DNA from: Haliotis asinina
Taxonomy: Eukaryota > Mollusca > Gastropoda > Lepetellida > Haliotidae
Direction: 5' to 3'
Assembly: GCF_037392515.1 (NCBI RefSeq)
Contig: NC_090290.1
Location: 33,129,753-33,193,752, forward strand
DNA length: 64,000 nucleotides
Every line of letters begins with the position of its first letter. Position 1 is the first letter of the stretch. The notes beneath the pieces were generated by a model. The model made no database searches and was not told the origin of the DNA. It was given only the letters and a program-made list of their open reading frames with translations. This document shows positions 12,049 through 23,859 of the stretch, in pieces. Both the position numbers and the translations under genes were made by a program.

Positions 12049-12384
12049 CTAAAGTTACAAGGGGAAGTATGACAGTACAATATGAAGATAGATATATTCA
12101 GTTGAACCAGAGGAAGAAATCATGGTATCCTTCACCATAATCCCTATTGTTGTCCTTTCATGATAATATCCAAACCAAGTGATTTAGGCAAATGTATTTT
12201 ATTCAGGCAAGTACTGGTATATTTTATTCCATGTATATGGTTAATTTCAATCCAGACCCACATTTTAAGAAAATTTGCCTTTCAAAGTTTCATTATTTTC
12301 TGGAAATTTCAGTATCTTTATAAAGGAAAAGGTGGTCTAGTCATAAAATGAAACTGCCACAGAGATGCAGTATTTCCTACTTAC

Positions 12385-12480
12385 AACATCTTTGGCTTGT
12401 GCATCTGCTCCACTTTCCTGCAACAGGGTAGCGACCTCATCGGATATTGCCATTGCATAGTGTAAAGGTGTTCTGTTCAA
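12385..12480 (-). CDS. Ankyrin/DPY-30 gene, exon 18 (C4)
   Basis: Thirty-two codons, phase 0 on both sides, acceptor cctttcag and donor gtaagt. It carries one ankyrin unit (LNRTPLHYAMAIS ... LLQESGADAQAKD), the fourth copy of the C exon. Confidence 0.85.
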
Positions 12481-12705
12481 CTGAAAGGAAATAATTGATA
12501 TCATTAGTTTCATTCTAATAATTATCAACAGAATTAGCTGGAACAAGTGTTATAGCCTATGCTTTGTCAAAGAAGTGATTCTGGCTAGATATCACTTTTA
12601 TGTAAAACATACATTACCAGCATGCTCCCACACAGAATCTAAAGACTCATATGGGAAGGTAGTTGATGGTACTATTACATGTGTTGTAGGAAAAGTAGAA
12701 CTTAC

Positions 12706-12906
12706 ATTGTCTCTGCACCTGACTGAGATGGGAAAGTTGGAGACGATGTGGTTGATGATGTCCACATGTTGACATAATACAGCTATGTGAAGAGGTGACC
12801 TCCCATACTTGTCTTTAGCTATAGCCAACTTCTTCCGCTCCAAAGCCTGAATCACCTCTCGCAGCACACCAGAATGTACTGCTTTGAATACCCGGGAGAT
12901 TTTTTC
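12706..12906 (-). CDS. Ankyrin/DPY-30 gene, exon 17 (B4)
   Basis: Sixty-seven codons, phase 0, exactly the length of exons 2 and 9. It ends CRDN before gtaagt, matching the DN or DH ends of the other B exons. It contains the ankyrin consensus YGRSPLHIAVLCQHVDIINH. Confidence 0.88.
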
Positions 12907-13432
12907 CTGAAATTAAGATATTTGTTTGCATATATCAAGTATATGTAAAATTGTATGTTTCACACAAAAATGTAGAAACTGTACAGTATCATTCTGAATG
13001 TCTGGATTCAACCGTTTCAAATTTGTTTATGATCTTCCAGTGGGAAAGTCTGGGAAAGATTTAAACTGTGAGTATTTGTATGTCTTTGGGTTCATGTGTT
13101 TGTATTCTGACGGTTCATGTTTATCATTGTATTTAGGATTTGATACTTTTTTTTATTGTTGTGTGTTGTTTGAACAATTTTGTTACTTTTGTCCATTTGC
13201 AATGCAGGTAATCAAACCCAGGTTTTGGGGGGTGATGAGCAAATTCCTCTAGGCTACCTCACTGTCCCCTACACAAGTGAATGCAATGTGCATATCATTT
13301 ACATTCAGACTGGTCAACTAAAGTATGTTTAATTATACATCCACAGAGGTTAATTCTGGTTCTTCCTACAAATCAGTTATCAAGTCAGAAATGTTATGTA
13401 CATGGAAATCAAGCAGTGGTATAGTTCCTCAC

Positions 13433-13632
13433 ATTGAAGTCTGGCATAGCCTTGACAAAGTCGGTGACAACCTCTGGCAGTCCCTCAGTGCTGACTCTGT
13501 CAATGACATCGGTGAGTTTATCATAGCCATCCAGCAGGAGTTGCTGTAGACTGTCCAGGTTCTCCTGCTCCAGCAGATTGGTCACATACGAGTCTGGAAG
13601 CAGATGCAGGACACTGCAGGGGTTGTACAGTA
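13433..13632 (-). CDS. Ankyrin/DPY-30 gene, exon 16 (end of A4)
   Basis: It starts after an unusual acceptor (aggcaatag) chosen because it alone keeps frame. A better-looking tract ending ccctgcag 20 bases further in would break the frame. It encodes the helical segment that closes each A block (LLLDGYDKL ... VKAMPDFN), parallel to GWDAW ... RLPDFM in exon 1. The donor is gtgagg, phase 0. Confidence 0.7.
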
Positions 13633-13848
13633 CTATTGCCTAGAGGTATTTTAACAGTTATACTTACAGGCTGGGCAAGTGCTAGTTCAGTGTTTTGCTC
13701 TCCAAGTAAAAGTGTACAGAGGAAACATGTAATGTGTTACATATGTGTGTTACATATATGTTCAAACATTAAGGGATACTCAGAGATGTAGAGCAGTACC
13801 TTTTTGAGCATCTTACTTTTATACTATGCTATTTATTTGATTGCTTAC

Positions 13849-13968
13849 CTAAAGACTCAACATTTTCAGTGATGCCATTTTCTTCAGCAACATCTCTGGC
13901 AGTGCGGTTGTTGGAATCCCTGTCTGCAAGACTGTAGCCCATATTGAGAAGGGCAATGAGGTCAGCTC
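13849..13968 (-). CDS. Ankyrin/DPY-30 gene, exon 15 (A4, ankyrin part)
   Basis: Phase 1 in and out. It encodes GADLIALLNMGYSLADRDSN and NRTARDVAEENG, which line up with the second ankyrin unit of exon 1 (LLAHIDISFRDENADTALDV). In sets 1 to 3 the A block is not split by introns at this point. Confidence 0.8.
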   Translation of the reverse strand, partial: ELTSLPFSIWATVLQTGIPTTALPEMLLKKMASLKMLSL

Positions 13969-14081
13969 CTGGATTGCAAGAGTGTTAAGGTCAAGGTCTC
14001 ATAAAACAATAGGTTTTTGTTCATCTTTACAAAACCTTGTTATGTGCTTTGCTGTAAAGCATGGGATGTTGTTGTACCCAC

Positions 14082-14212
14082 CTTGCTGTGCAGCCAGTTT
14101 ATGGAGTTCCGTCTGTCCCTCCTCATCTCGGTCTTTGTTCATGGTGTCTTCTTCTCCCTCCTCTGTCACTGTTGGAAGCTGGGGTTTCTGTAACAAGGCT
14201 GCTTCCTTTGCC
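14082..14212 (-). CDS. Ankyrin/DPY-30 gene, exon 14
   Basis: The first base completes a Lys codon from exon 13. A linker (ALLQKPQLPTVTEEGEED) is followed by the start of the fourth A block (GQTELHKLAAQQ). The donor is gtgggt, phase 1. Confidence 0.82.
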
Positions 14213-14380
14213 CTGGGAGAAAAACATGGTCAGGTGATATTTGTTACTTACTGACCAGTCTGAGATTGGATAACATCAAGGAATTGTTACAGTGGGTTAT
14301 TCCAATTATGGTTGACTCTTGAGAGAGCAAAATTCCCAGAGTTATGTGGCACCATCCATCACTTGTGTTCCTCTACTCAC

Positions 14381-14556
14381 TTCCTCTGCAGCTCTTCCTG
14401 CTCTTTTCTTTTCCTCTCATCTTCTTCCTCCTGTTGGCGACGTGCCTCTTCCTCCTCCTGCAGCCGCATCTGCTCCTCCTTCCTCTTGGCCCGCTGTTGC
14501 TCCTGGGCCTCCAAGTCTGCTTCCTTTTCTCTGATTTCCTTCATCAGCCTCTCTTG
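14381..14556 (-). CDS. Ankyrin/DPY-30 gene, exon 13 (charged coiled coil)
   Basis: Acceptor gtgttgcag and donor gtgagt, phase 2 out. Residues 1036-1094 are a Glu/Arg/Gln/Lys-rich helix starting QERLMKEIREKEADLEAQEQ with no proline, a clear coiled coil. A charged helix right after a DPY-30 motif is the layout of DYDC1-type proteins. Confidence 0.85.
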
Positions 14557-14876
14557 CTGCAACACACAAACACTGATTGAGGCAAGTCTCTTGATCAGTG
14601 CATTTATCCAGTAACTGCAAGGTTTCTCAAAATCCACAAACAAGAACTAATTATGTCATTGAGGATTTTCATCACACAGAAATCTGACAACTCAAAATAA
14701 TTCAAATAATATTTGCAGCAGCTCACAAGAGATAAAAATTACTTTCAGCAGTAATGAGAAATGTCCTGTACCAAGTCTGAAGCATATGTGTTCACTGGGA
14801 TATTTTATTAGATACATAGTGGTGTTGATGCACAGAATATGTTATACATGTGGCCTTACTGCAAAGGTATATTCAC

Positions 14877-15145
14877 CTTTTTATTGAAGTCTGTGTTTTC
14901 CCTGTACTTGTACAGCCACTGAGCTAAGTACTCAATAGGGTCCCAGGGTCGCTTCTCAGCGATCTCAGCCAATGCCAGTGTAAGAGCTGATCCTAGGTTG
15001 TACGACACATACTTTCCATCTACTGTACTCGGTGCTGGGACGTCCTTCTTCTCATATATATCAGAGGAGATGTACATTCTGATTGGCTCACTCTTCTCAG
15101 ATTTGAGTGGTGTGGTCACTTTGTTGACTTCTTCAGTTGCAGATT
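14877..15145 (-). CDS. Ankyrin/DPY-30 gene, exon 12 (DPY-30 motif)
   Basis: Acceptor tctctcacag (phase 1) and donor gtgaat (phase 0). Residues 946-1035. After a flexible segment comes LGSALTLALAEIAEKRPWDP, then IEYLAQWLYKYREN, the DPY-30 motif (alpha-helical dimerisation and docking unit) with the DPIEYLA core intact. This is the only copy in the protein. Confidence 0.88.
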
Positions 15146-15598
15146 CTGTGAGAGACGTGAAATCAAAGAACAATCTGTTGGTATTACCGTCAATATGACT
15201 ATTCAGTGAAACCTTGTTTACTGCTAACTTGTACACAGCATAGTGCTTGTCCGTAGTCAGTTATCAATACAATCAATGTTCAGTTTTGAAAGTATCGATT
15301 TAAATATGTTTATGTATCATTTGTCATTTTTTTTTATGTTATGAGAGTTATAAATGATTAATTTTCATGCACGGAGATGGGAAATGAAAACATTTAATCT
15401 CTGAGAATAAAGCTGTTGATCGTTTCATGGACACTATAATATGAAATTTTAGTGTTCAAAATGTACCTACGCTTTAATGCAGCGAGCTAGGTATTGTAAT
15501 ACATATCAAATGGTGATATGGGTATCGATTAATGAAACGTATGTGTGCTTAGTATTTACTGCAACGCCAGCAGTCTCATTTGATAATGAAATACAAAC

Positions 15599-15761
15599 CT
15601 GGAGTCTGAGGCACAGCTGAGGTGGACTGGTCAGCTGTTTCAGCTGACTGACCACTGTCAGTCTGTGTTTGGGTGCCCATAATCAGTAGCAGACGGCTCT
15701 TCAACGTCTCGGACAGTACTTCCTTTGGGTCAGTCAGGTAGTCTGCTGGAGTCTTCCCTGT
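15599..15761 (-). CDS. Ankyrin/DPY-30 gene, exon 11 (D3)
   Basis: Starts TGKTPADYLTDPKEVL and ends in a Gln/Ser/Thr-rich linker before donor gtttgt, phase 1. The weak donor is the only one that gives the needed phase. Confidence 0.78.
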
Positions 15762-15912
15762 CTATCGGGACAGAATGAGAAACAAATCCAGCACCATGTT
15801 CTGCTCAAATTGAAACTTTTACTATATTATAGCTAAAAAATACATATAGAGCCCATTAGGAACATAGAGAACCAAGAGTGACTTGAATTTCAACTGTCAG
15901 CAGTGAACTTAC

Positions 15913-16014
15913 AAGATCCTTCAAAGTGTCGTCTGCTCCTGCCTCCTTCAGTGTCTGATAGAGATTCCCTGAGTCAGAGACTCCTGCGGCATAATGTAGA
16001 GCTGTTCTTCCCAT
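15913..16014 (-). CDS. Ankyrin/DPY-30 gene, exon 10 (C3)
   Basis: Thirty-four codons, phase 0. It carries MGRTALHYAAGVSDSGNLYQ and GADD, the third C exon. Acceptor tttcccacag, donor gtaagt. Confidence 0.88.
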
Positions 16015-16117
16015 CTGTGGGAAAAACAAGAAAGTATTCATTATATTATGTAACCACATGGTATGTTGGATGTTTGGAGCTATCAGTTGTCAGATAATTC
16101 ATGGATTGGATACTTAC

Positions 16118-16318
16118 ATTATCGGTAAGGTTGAGCGAGTCCTTAAACTCTGACACAATAAACTTTGCAATTTCATCTTGCTGGAAAACAACAGCTTTCT
16201 GTAATGGTGCAAGTCCAGTTTTGTCTGCTGCCTTCACCAAGAACTTTCTGTCAAGCAGATTCTTGACATCACGAGTGCGGCCATCACGTATTGCTTCATG
16301 AAGCTTGGTCACCTTGTC
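16118..16318 (-). CDS. Ankyrin/DPY-30 gene, exon 9 (B3)
   Basis: Sixty-seven codons, phase 0. Contains LLDRKFLVKAADKTGLAPLQ and KAVVFQQDEIAKFIV, and ends TDN before gtaagt. Confidence 0.88.
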
Positions 16319-16769
16319 CTATCACATAGAATTAACCATGTTACATTTAACAAAGAACATCTTGCATCATTTTTAAGTGTTGCTGAGAGGAAATGAAGGT
16401 CCCTTTCAAATCATGCGAACATCTATGCTGGAGCAATATGGAGTTTTGTATGTAAGAATTATGTGTCAAGATGGACCTAAAGAATTTTTCAGCTTTGCAT
16501 TTTCATATATTTTGCTGACTTACACGGAGAAACTTCATCAACTGAAACTGTTATGTTGATGTGTCATTCAAGACTGTGAAGAGAAGGAGCATAGCAAGTC
16601 ATCCCAGTAACCATATGATTGAGGTTTTGATACCTACAATATCCTGTCAAGCCTGTCATATATCTCTTACTGCCAGGGGAACTTGAGAGGTTTTGCTGTA
16701 TTTCATAACATACTAATGATTGTTTTGTAGTTTTGTTCTCTTTGGTATGAATGTTGATAATACAATCAC

Positions 16770-17197
16770 CTGAACCTCCTCCAGTTTGTCAAAGAGTTCC
16801 CCCATATCTTCAGACTTCTCCCGAGCCTCCTGAGGCGTGACTGTCCATGTGTCCCAGCCAGACAGTACGAGAGCCTGCAAGGACTCTGTGCTCCCCTCAT
16901 CCACCATTTTGTCCATCCATATTTTCACAATTGAGTCAACATTCTCAGCAGTCTCCTTAGCCTTCAGAATGTCCACAAAACTTTGGCTGTTCACATCCCG
17001 GATGCTTGCATCAACTTTCGTGACCAGTGCTTTGAGAATCTCCCTGTTAGCGTTTTCCTCTGCTGCAATGTGGAGAAGAGTTTTGCCATCGTTGGTGCGG
17101 ATGCTGATGTCTTCATCAGAATTGAGGAGGTTTATGACCTCCTCGGTGTTGTCAGACTGTATGGCTTGGAACAGCTTGCTTTCCTCCATTATGAAAT
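16770..17197 (-). CDS. Ankyrin/DPY-30 gene, exon 8 (A3)
   Basis: Acceptor ttgggacag; two bases complete an Asp codon started by the G of exon 7. Two ankyrin units (DGKTLLHIAAEENANREILK and the next) are followed by the conserved segment LQALVLSGWDTW and an acidic helix ending EEVQ. The internal Met (DFIMEESKLFQAI) could be the start of a separate shorter gene, because exon 1 begins similarly. Confidence 0.85.
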
Positions 17198-19484
17198 CTG
17201 TCCCAACAAAAGTAACCATGGTTTTAATGAAATTTCACCAAAAACACCCCAAATGTAATCACATTTAATTCTAAACTTGAAGTATTTCTTTTGTGTTGTA
17301 GTGTTACAAGAAACAGTAATGTTCATGCAATATTTAAAAAAAGAATCATTTGCCTCCTAGTGATCATGATAGTTCTACATAGTGTGAGAATATTCGTTTT
17401 TTAAGACATTTTCCTGTTGCTTACATCATAACTAGGTTTGGAAAGAGTATTCAGGACATTTCTCAAGTTTCAGCTTGTGCCCAAAGATATAACCCAATCT
17501 GAAACCATGATGTGTCCATGGAACGTGAATATTCGTTATGTTTTATATAAATAACAGTTTTCTGTAATTTATGATAGTTTCTAAAGAAGCAGTGTTTATA
17601 GAATCCAGATTGTTCCTGTCCAAAGATACCTTTCTATTAACATTAATAATTTTATGATTATTTGTTATGATTATGTTAACTCATTATTATGGTTTAGTTC
17701 ACTGACCTATCCTATTCTGATGCATATGTGTCAAGACATGATGGCTGATTTCACTAAAGTCATACTGTTACATTACTACAAATATTTCTAATGACTAATT
17801 TCTAATAAAAACAATTGCCATAGCTTAGTATCTTATTTTATTACATGCCCAAATATACATACAAGTCATGAACTATAACCCTATAATCCCAGTACTGCAT
17901 GATGTGATTATACAGATTATACCGAGACAGTGAGAGTGCTGTCTAGTCCTGCCTGACACAAGCCCGCTCAGTCTTGTAGCAACCACCCAACCATACCTAA
18001 CTGAAAGTGTCACACACCATCCCCCATCCTAATCCTCTCCATGCCCCCTCCCAAGTCCAGCCACAGAGATGCTTACCTGGCTCACAGTACAGGTGATTCC
18101 TACCCTCGTTAACAGAGTATTGTGTTTGCAGATACCTGTAATTACCAATGTTACTCTCCGTAAACCTCCCTGTTAAAGCTGTACAAGCGAGAGGCCATTG
18201 AATTTACCGCAGTCGTTGTTACTATGGAGCTGTTTACCGTAGTGACAGGCAAGGCACAACAGGCTATTAATAGAAACTCCATGTGGTGGACTGGGCCAGG
18301 GTAGTGATAGTGAGATACTGTTGTCAGTTGGTATCCTAATTCAGATCTGGTTTGGCAATGGCTCCATGCATGATTGATTGTGTGTGAGTGTCAGGGTAAG
18401 AAGAGCTGTCCCAGTCAACACGGGTATGATATGTGCATTTTGTCATGGTATCACTAATCAACAAGATCAATGAGATCCATCAGCAAGATCCATCAGTGAT
18501 TGATGATACCCAGACAATGTAGATGCATTACAGCTCGTCTCAAATATGTAATGTCATGATTAGCATTTCAAGAAACCTGAGAAATTTATTGTAGTCTTTA
18601 TATTCTCATAAAAACATTAAAAGTCACACCGCTGTTTATTTTTATATTGAAGCCTAAACACTGATATTAAACCTTCATTGGCAACTTTTAATGAAGGCAT
18701 GGTTCAACCAGCATATGTAGTGAGACCCTACTGAAGCAAAACCTACTCCAGAAACCTGTACATGAACAATAAGACAATTACTTTAAACATTTAACATTAT
18801 GCATCCATTGTACCTTGGAACAGCTAACAGTTTGTCACTGTTTATCACTTAAAAGAATATTGTTGTTTGTGCAACCTTCCATTAATACACAGAGAGTGAA
18901 TGAACATTTCTTTCTTGCTGTCCGTCAAAATGGTTAAATTCTGACCCTGTTTTTTCTTCCAATCACCTGCAATTACTGTCGTTTTTTTCTTTAAACTTCT
19001 TTAAAGTTTGTTAAAATCATGGAAGTATGTCAAACCATCTGTCAGTCTAGCTGAGCTGTTTTTACACTATCTTAATCTAAAATCTATATTATAAGCCCAC
19101 CTTTGAAGTTAATTGTTGTAGCATTACACCAATAATCAAGGCATCGCGACAGCAAGCTTCAACAAAACCCAGTCCCAGGCACCCCAGTCCCAGGGACCCA
19201 ATTTCATGGTGCTACCTAAACTACAGATTTACCAGGAATCTCACATGTCAGGTGATCAGTTGTTGTTCAGACACAATCCCGATAATTTTGATAAAGTAAA
19301 CAGTATACAAGGAAGGTCGATTGCTTTGATTGTGGCCCAACAAGCTGTGGGATATAGGAGGTTTGACAGGTCTATTTGATAACAGTCAGGCACACTGAAG
19401 GGTCTTGGCCTCAGTCTGGGACTCTCCATTGTTACCCAGGCACTGAGGCAGGTGGGGGTAAGGTGTCAACATTACCTCCGTCAG

Positions 19485-20195
19485 TGACTTATGTCAAGTG
19501 TTCAGAAAAGTCTCATTACAGTGAAGTTACAATCAAGTTACTGTTAAGTTTCAATATATTTACAGGTTAAGTCTAATTACAGTCAAGCTACATTCTAGTT
19601 CTTAAGTTCAGTAAAGTTTACAAGGTATTCACTGTTACATGGAAGTTACAGTCTAATTACAATAAAGTTACACAATTTAGTTACAGTACAATTACAATCT
19701 AGCTGCTATAAAGTTATACAATCTAGTTACATTACAAATACAATCTAGTTACTATAAAGTTACAATCTAGTTACAGTACAAATACAATCTAGCTGCTATA
19801 AAGTTACAATCTAGTTACAGTACAAATACAATCTAGCTGCTATAAAATTACAATCTGGTTACAGTACAATTACAATCTAGCTACAATAAGTTACAATCTA
19901 GTTACTGTACAATTACAGTTTATTTACAGAGAAGCTACATTCTAGTTACAGTAAGTTACATTCTGGTTGCAGTAAAATTGCAATCTAATTACAGTAAAAT
20001 TTCAGTCCAGGTGCAGTAAAGTTATAGTAAGGTTAGAATCTAAATACAGGAAGGTCACAATCTATTCACAGTTAAAATCTAGTTACAGTAAAATTACATC
20101 TTAGTTTCAATAAAACTACAACCTATTTACAGTACAGCTACATTGTAGTTACAGTAGAATTACTATCTAGTTACAATAAAATTACAATCCAGTTG
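19485..20195. repeat. Degenerate tandem array of gttacaatctagttacagta-type units
   Basis: A unit of about 20-22 bp (agttacaatctagttacagt) repeats with many substitutions and small indels for about 700 bp. Diverged units near the left edge show that the array has decayed there. Confidence 0.85.
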
Positions 20196-20199
20196 CAGT

Positions 20200-20292
20200 A
20201 AAGGGGACACCACAAGTGGGCTTCATGCATTATACCAATGTGGTGAATGGAACCGGGGTCTTTGTTGTGATGAGGCAGTGTTTTATCACTTG
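20200..20292 (-). repeat. SINE family 1 fragment, reverse orientation
   Basis: Reads as the reverse of the family body: ggacaccacaagtgggcttc, then a B-box complement (atggaaccggggtct) and the head region near ttggctattccacc. It accounts for the C-terminal part of the open frame seen here. Confidence 0.65.
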
Positions 20293-20307
20293 GCTATTCC
20301 ACCATCC

Positions 20308-20450
20308 CCTGATCTTCCTGGACATCTGTGAGTGTTTCAGTCTGAAGGCGTCTCTGATCTTCCTGGACATCTGTGAGTGTTTCACAGTCTGAAGGCGTCC
20401 CCCTATCTTACTGGACATCTGTGAGTGTTTTAAAGTGTGAAGGGCTTCAC
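20308..20450 (-). repeat. Three in-frame 45/48-bp repeats next to the minisatellite
   Basis: Units containing ctggacatctgtgagtgttt recur three times at multiples of 3 bp. On the minus strand they read KHSQMSRKIRDAFRL and variants without a stop. No acceptor/donor pair of the right phase is obvious, so coding use in the ankyrin gene is unproven. Confidence 0.5.
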
Positions 20451-20548
20451 AGAATTTTGAGCAGTACCCCTGCTGTGTAAGGTCCATGACAAGGCATAAC
20501 AGTGGTGGTGTTTGAAGATTTGGTCTGTAATTCACCAAGCTCTGAGGT

Positions 20549-23500
20549 TTAACCCCCTGGATGCCGAGTTTTTTTTCAGGCGCACATTTTCGTAAGGTTT
20601 GAAAAGTGAGCGTTGTGCGAGAAAGGCGCTCGCGTGGTCCTGGATCTGCGTATGGCTATAACATTACACACAAATGTAGAATATTTAATTTCCTATCCGT
20701 TGGTATAAATATAGCTCCAACTACCTCAGAGATTTGAGAAATAGACACTGCTAAATGATGTCCAAAACTTTTGTGTGCGTTAAAAAACAGTACATTTCTC
20801 CGTTTTTTATCGTGCACCGATAAAAGCACTCTGCTATGATTTTTTAAATTTGTCATCTTTACCTAAAGTGTGAGGGAAGAAAGTATAGCTTGATATCTGA
20901 ACGACATAAGTGTATATGAAATGGATTTATGTGCTAATGCATAACGTCATACGCACAAAATAAAAAATGACCCGCAATAAATGTAACAAAATCAATTTTC
21001 TTCTATGACGTCAAAAGTCAACAGAGAGGTCATGCACTTATATAGATAAGGGGGCATAACTCCGCAATGTTTTACATTAAGTCAATGTAACTCAGTTCAC
21101 ATGGAGAGAATTTGCTGTGGATAAGGACAGCATATTTTCGTTATGTTTTGTTCACAGTGAACCAACTATTCCAGTGCAAAGTTCCCCAATGTGAGTGGAT
21201 ACCATCTGGGAGTTTTACACTTTATAAGAAAAGATGCCAATGTACTACATCAGAAAGCAGGTAGCAGCAATTCGGATGGCCCAATCCAATACATAATTTA
21301 GTTCTTAGATTCCCATACTCACCTGTTTGCGTGGATGTATTTTGATTAATTTTGCATCATTATTAAAGGAGTAACAGACACATCTTCAAATGTAATGAAA
21401 TAACTGAAAATAATGCAACATTTTTGTTGACGTCATGGCATGTTTTGTGTATTTTGTGACGTCAGAAAAAGACGACACTGGTTTGCTGATGAGTATATAT
21501 CTAACCTAATACCACTCAATGTGTGAAAGATCTCGGCTTCTGTTTCAGAATTCAACACTTTCTAGACAAAACATAAAATGAATGGCTTTACCACTGAAAT
21601 GGTGTCCTGAATATATAAACAATTACACGGTTTTACTACATATCTTATTGTGAGCAACACGCGCACCTGTCAGACATCAATTTAGAATAAATTAAAATTT
21701 CATTGCACCTGAATATTCATTGAATTTTCAGTTAGGATATATGCTTTTCTTCTTATGATTATGTAATTTTTTCACTTCATAAGTATGCAATGAAAGGTAC
21801 AAAGAGATTGTTTTTCCAGTATCGAACTATTAGAATATGGATGTAAGGTTTGTCCGAATTAAGACATGACGTGGTGTATATATTTTTAAACAATTTTCGT
21901 ATAAATATTGTTTGAGTTAGATATTCTGCCATTAAAGTAAGTTTTATTTTGAACTGACTTTATCATCTAAAACAATGGTAATGAATCATAAAACGATTTT
22001 GACAAACTCGCACCTGGTCAGTCAATTTTCATAACTGTTTTGTCTATAGAAACGACACAAACCAATGCAAAGAAGAAGACAAGTCTTTTGAATATGTGTG
22101 CCTATACATTTCGTACAAGGTACAAATCATTTTCATTCATATTAACAGTTTTACTTGTAAGGTTGAATTAAATCGCTGTTTATTAACCTGTTTATATGAC
22201 ACTGCAATATTTGTCCCAACGTATTGAATATTGTACATCACAGGAACTAAAGCATATGTTGCAGTAATGGCTACGTGTGATCTTCTAACACTTGTGTAAA
22301 GGCTTAAAATGTGGTAAAGTACATTTACTGAGTCAATTTCCCATGTAAATATTATTCAAAAAATCAAAAGCTTTCAAAGAATAAAAACGCATACCCTATA
22401 TCCACATATGGTATGATGTTGAACACGGATATATGCAGATACTGAAATCAGTTTCATGAAAAAATGTCTGAATTATACGCAAAATATACATCACAATACT
22501 AAAAGTGCAACCGGACTGATATGGCCATTGTGTTTTCTCTTGTTCAACCGACCTTCACCTCAAAGAAATTGCCTAATATGTGCAACAATGTTGACGTGTG
22601 ACATCACTACCTATGACCGATTTCTTTCAAAATGGCGGCTTCGCTGACAAGGGTACACAGGATTTTATGAGGACTTTTTCCTTGATTCAGGGATCTTTTG
22701 TACATAAATGAGAGATGCAAGTAATCAGAATTATTCTGACGATCTGTGTATTGTTATATGATTGTATAGCTTACATTGTAAATGACGAAAGAAGCCAGAA
22801 ATGCTGACAAGTACCATTGTCGTTCTACATCATTTTTGCGTCAGTCATGGCGTCACACTGCACCAAAAGTCTGACAGTTTCATATGAATTATCAAATGAT
22901 TGCATTGTATCTATTTTTAATTTACTATTTCTTGCTACGATACTCTTCCGCTCAATATTCTAAGCGTATTGAGCCATTGTAAGCGATCATTACACGGCTG
23001 GATGCTGGAAAATTTCCGAAAATGCTACGCAGTGTAAAATCGGATTTTTTTTTGTTTACATTTCAAACAAGTGCACAAGTGCTGTCTTTCGAGCACAGCG
23101 TTCGTTTTCATACCTAGTATCTTTCATTTGGTTTTAGCTAGACAGTTGGTATTGGTGACAAAGACCATTTGTAATTTGATTCTAATATATGTGGGGATTT
23201 CCATGATGCATTTGTCGCAGCTGACTATGAAATATGAGCGACGTAATAGGCATCGCAATACCGGCCTTCTAGAAACGGGATTTTGTGAACACCATCCAAT
23301 ATGGCGGAAAGTGCACTTCGGCGTTCGTGTAAGTGCATTTTCAAAAACATCCCAACCGATTCTGGGTTCATCGGCGACGTTTCAGAATTATCATTACGGG
23401 TTACATGTAAACTTGATATCAGTGATCAATAATATGCTATTTTTGAGATTCAATACTCACAGTATTTATCCGATTTCCACATTTCAAAACATAAAGCAAA

Positions 23501-23756
23501 TAACGCTCTGAATCGCGTTTTTTGATAAGGTGAAAAATGGCAACATTTACGATGAAGCTTATTTTGAAAACCAATTTTAAGTACTTTAGCTTGGTCTGAG
23601 ATGATAGTGGATGGTATCAAGAAACAGGGAAGTTTCCACAGAATTCAAAACTGTGAAGTATATATATGTGCGTGGTATATGTAGGAGTTTATTGGACTTC
23701 AAAGTGAGGGGTGAAGAAGAAGGACATATATGTCCGTGTGGCATCCAGGGGGTTAA
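20549..23756. mobile_element. 3.2-kb TTAA-bounded (piggyBac-like) non-autonomous element
   Basis: The two ends are an exact 17-bp inverted repeat: ttaaccccctggatgcc at 20549-20565 and its complement at 23740-23756. TTAA at both outer edges and a CCC-rich start are typical of piggyBac-type transposons. No transposase motif was found; the 146-codon frame near 23071 has no recognisable domain. Both flanks are diverged units of the same minisatellite (gtccatgacaaggc on the left, ggtctgtgaaagactg on the right), showing that it inserted into the array. Confidence 0.8.
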
Positions 23757-23859
23757 GGTCTGTGAAAGACTGCAGTCATGAGTACAAAGGTTTAGTGTAT
23801 ATTTCATGTACCTCTGCAATGAAAGGTCTGCGAGGGACATGCAGTACTGGTGTACTAAA

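Noticed and set aside
12575..12772. + strand frames opposite the ankyrin exons (also at 14312, 16837 and 26810)
   Set aside because: They are shadows of minus-strand exons with clear ankyrin motifs.
17900..18420. GC-richer stretch that might hold a promoter or exon
   Set aside because: No open frame with splice borders and no motif beyond composition.
23071..23511. 146-codon frame in the TTAA element
   Set aside because: No DDE or other transposase motif, biased composition and no homologue recognised; probably chance.
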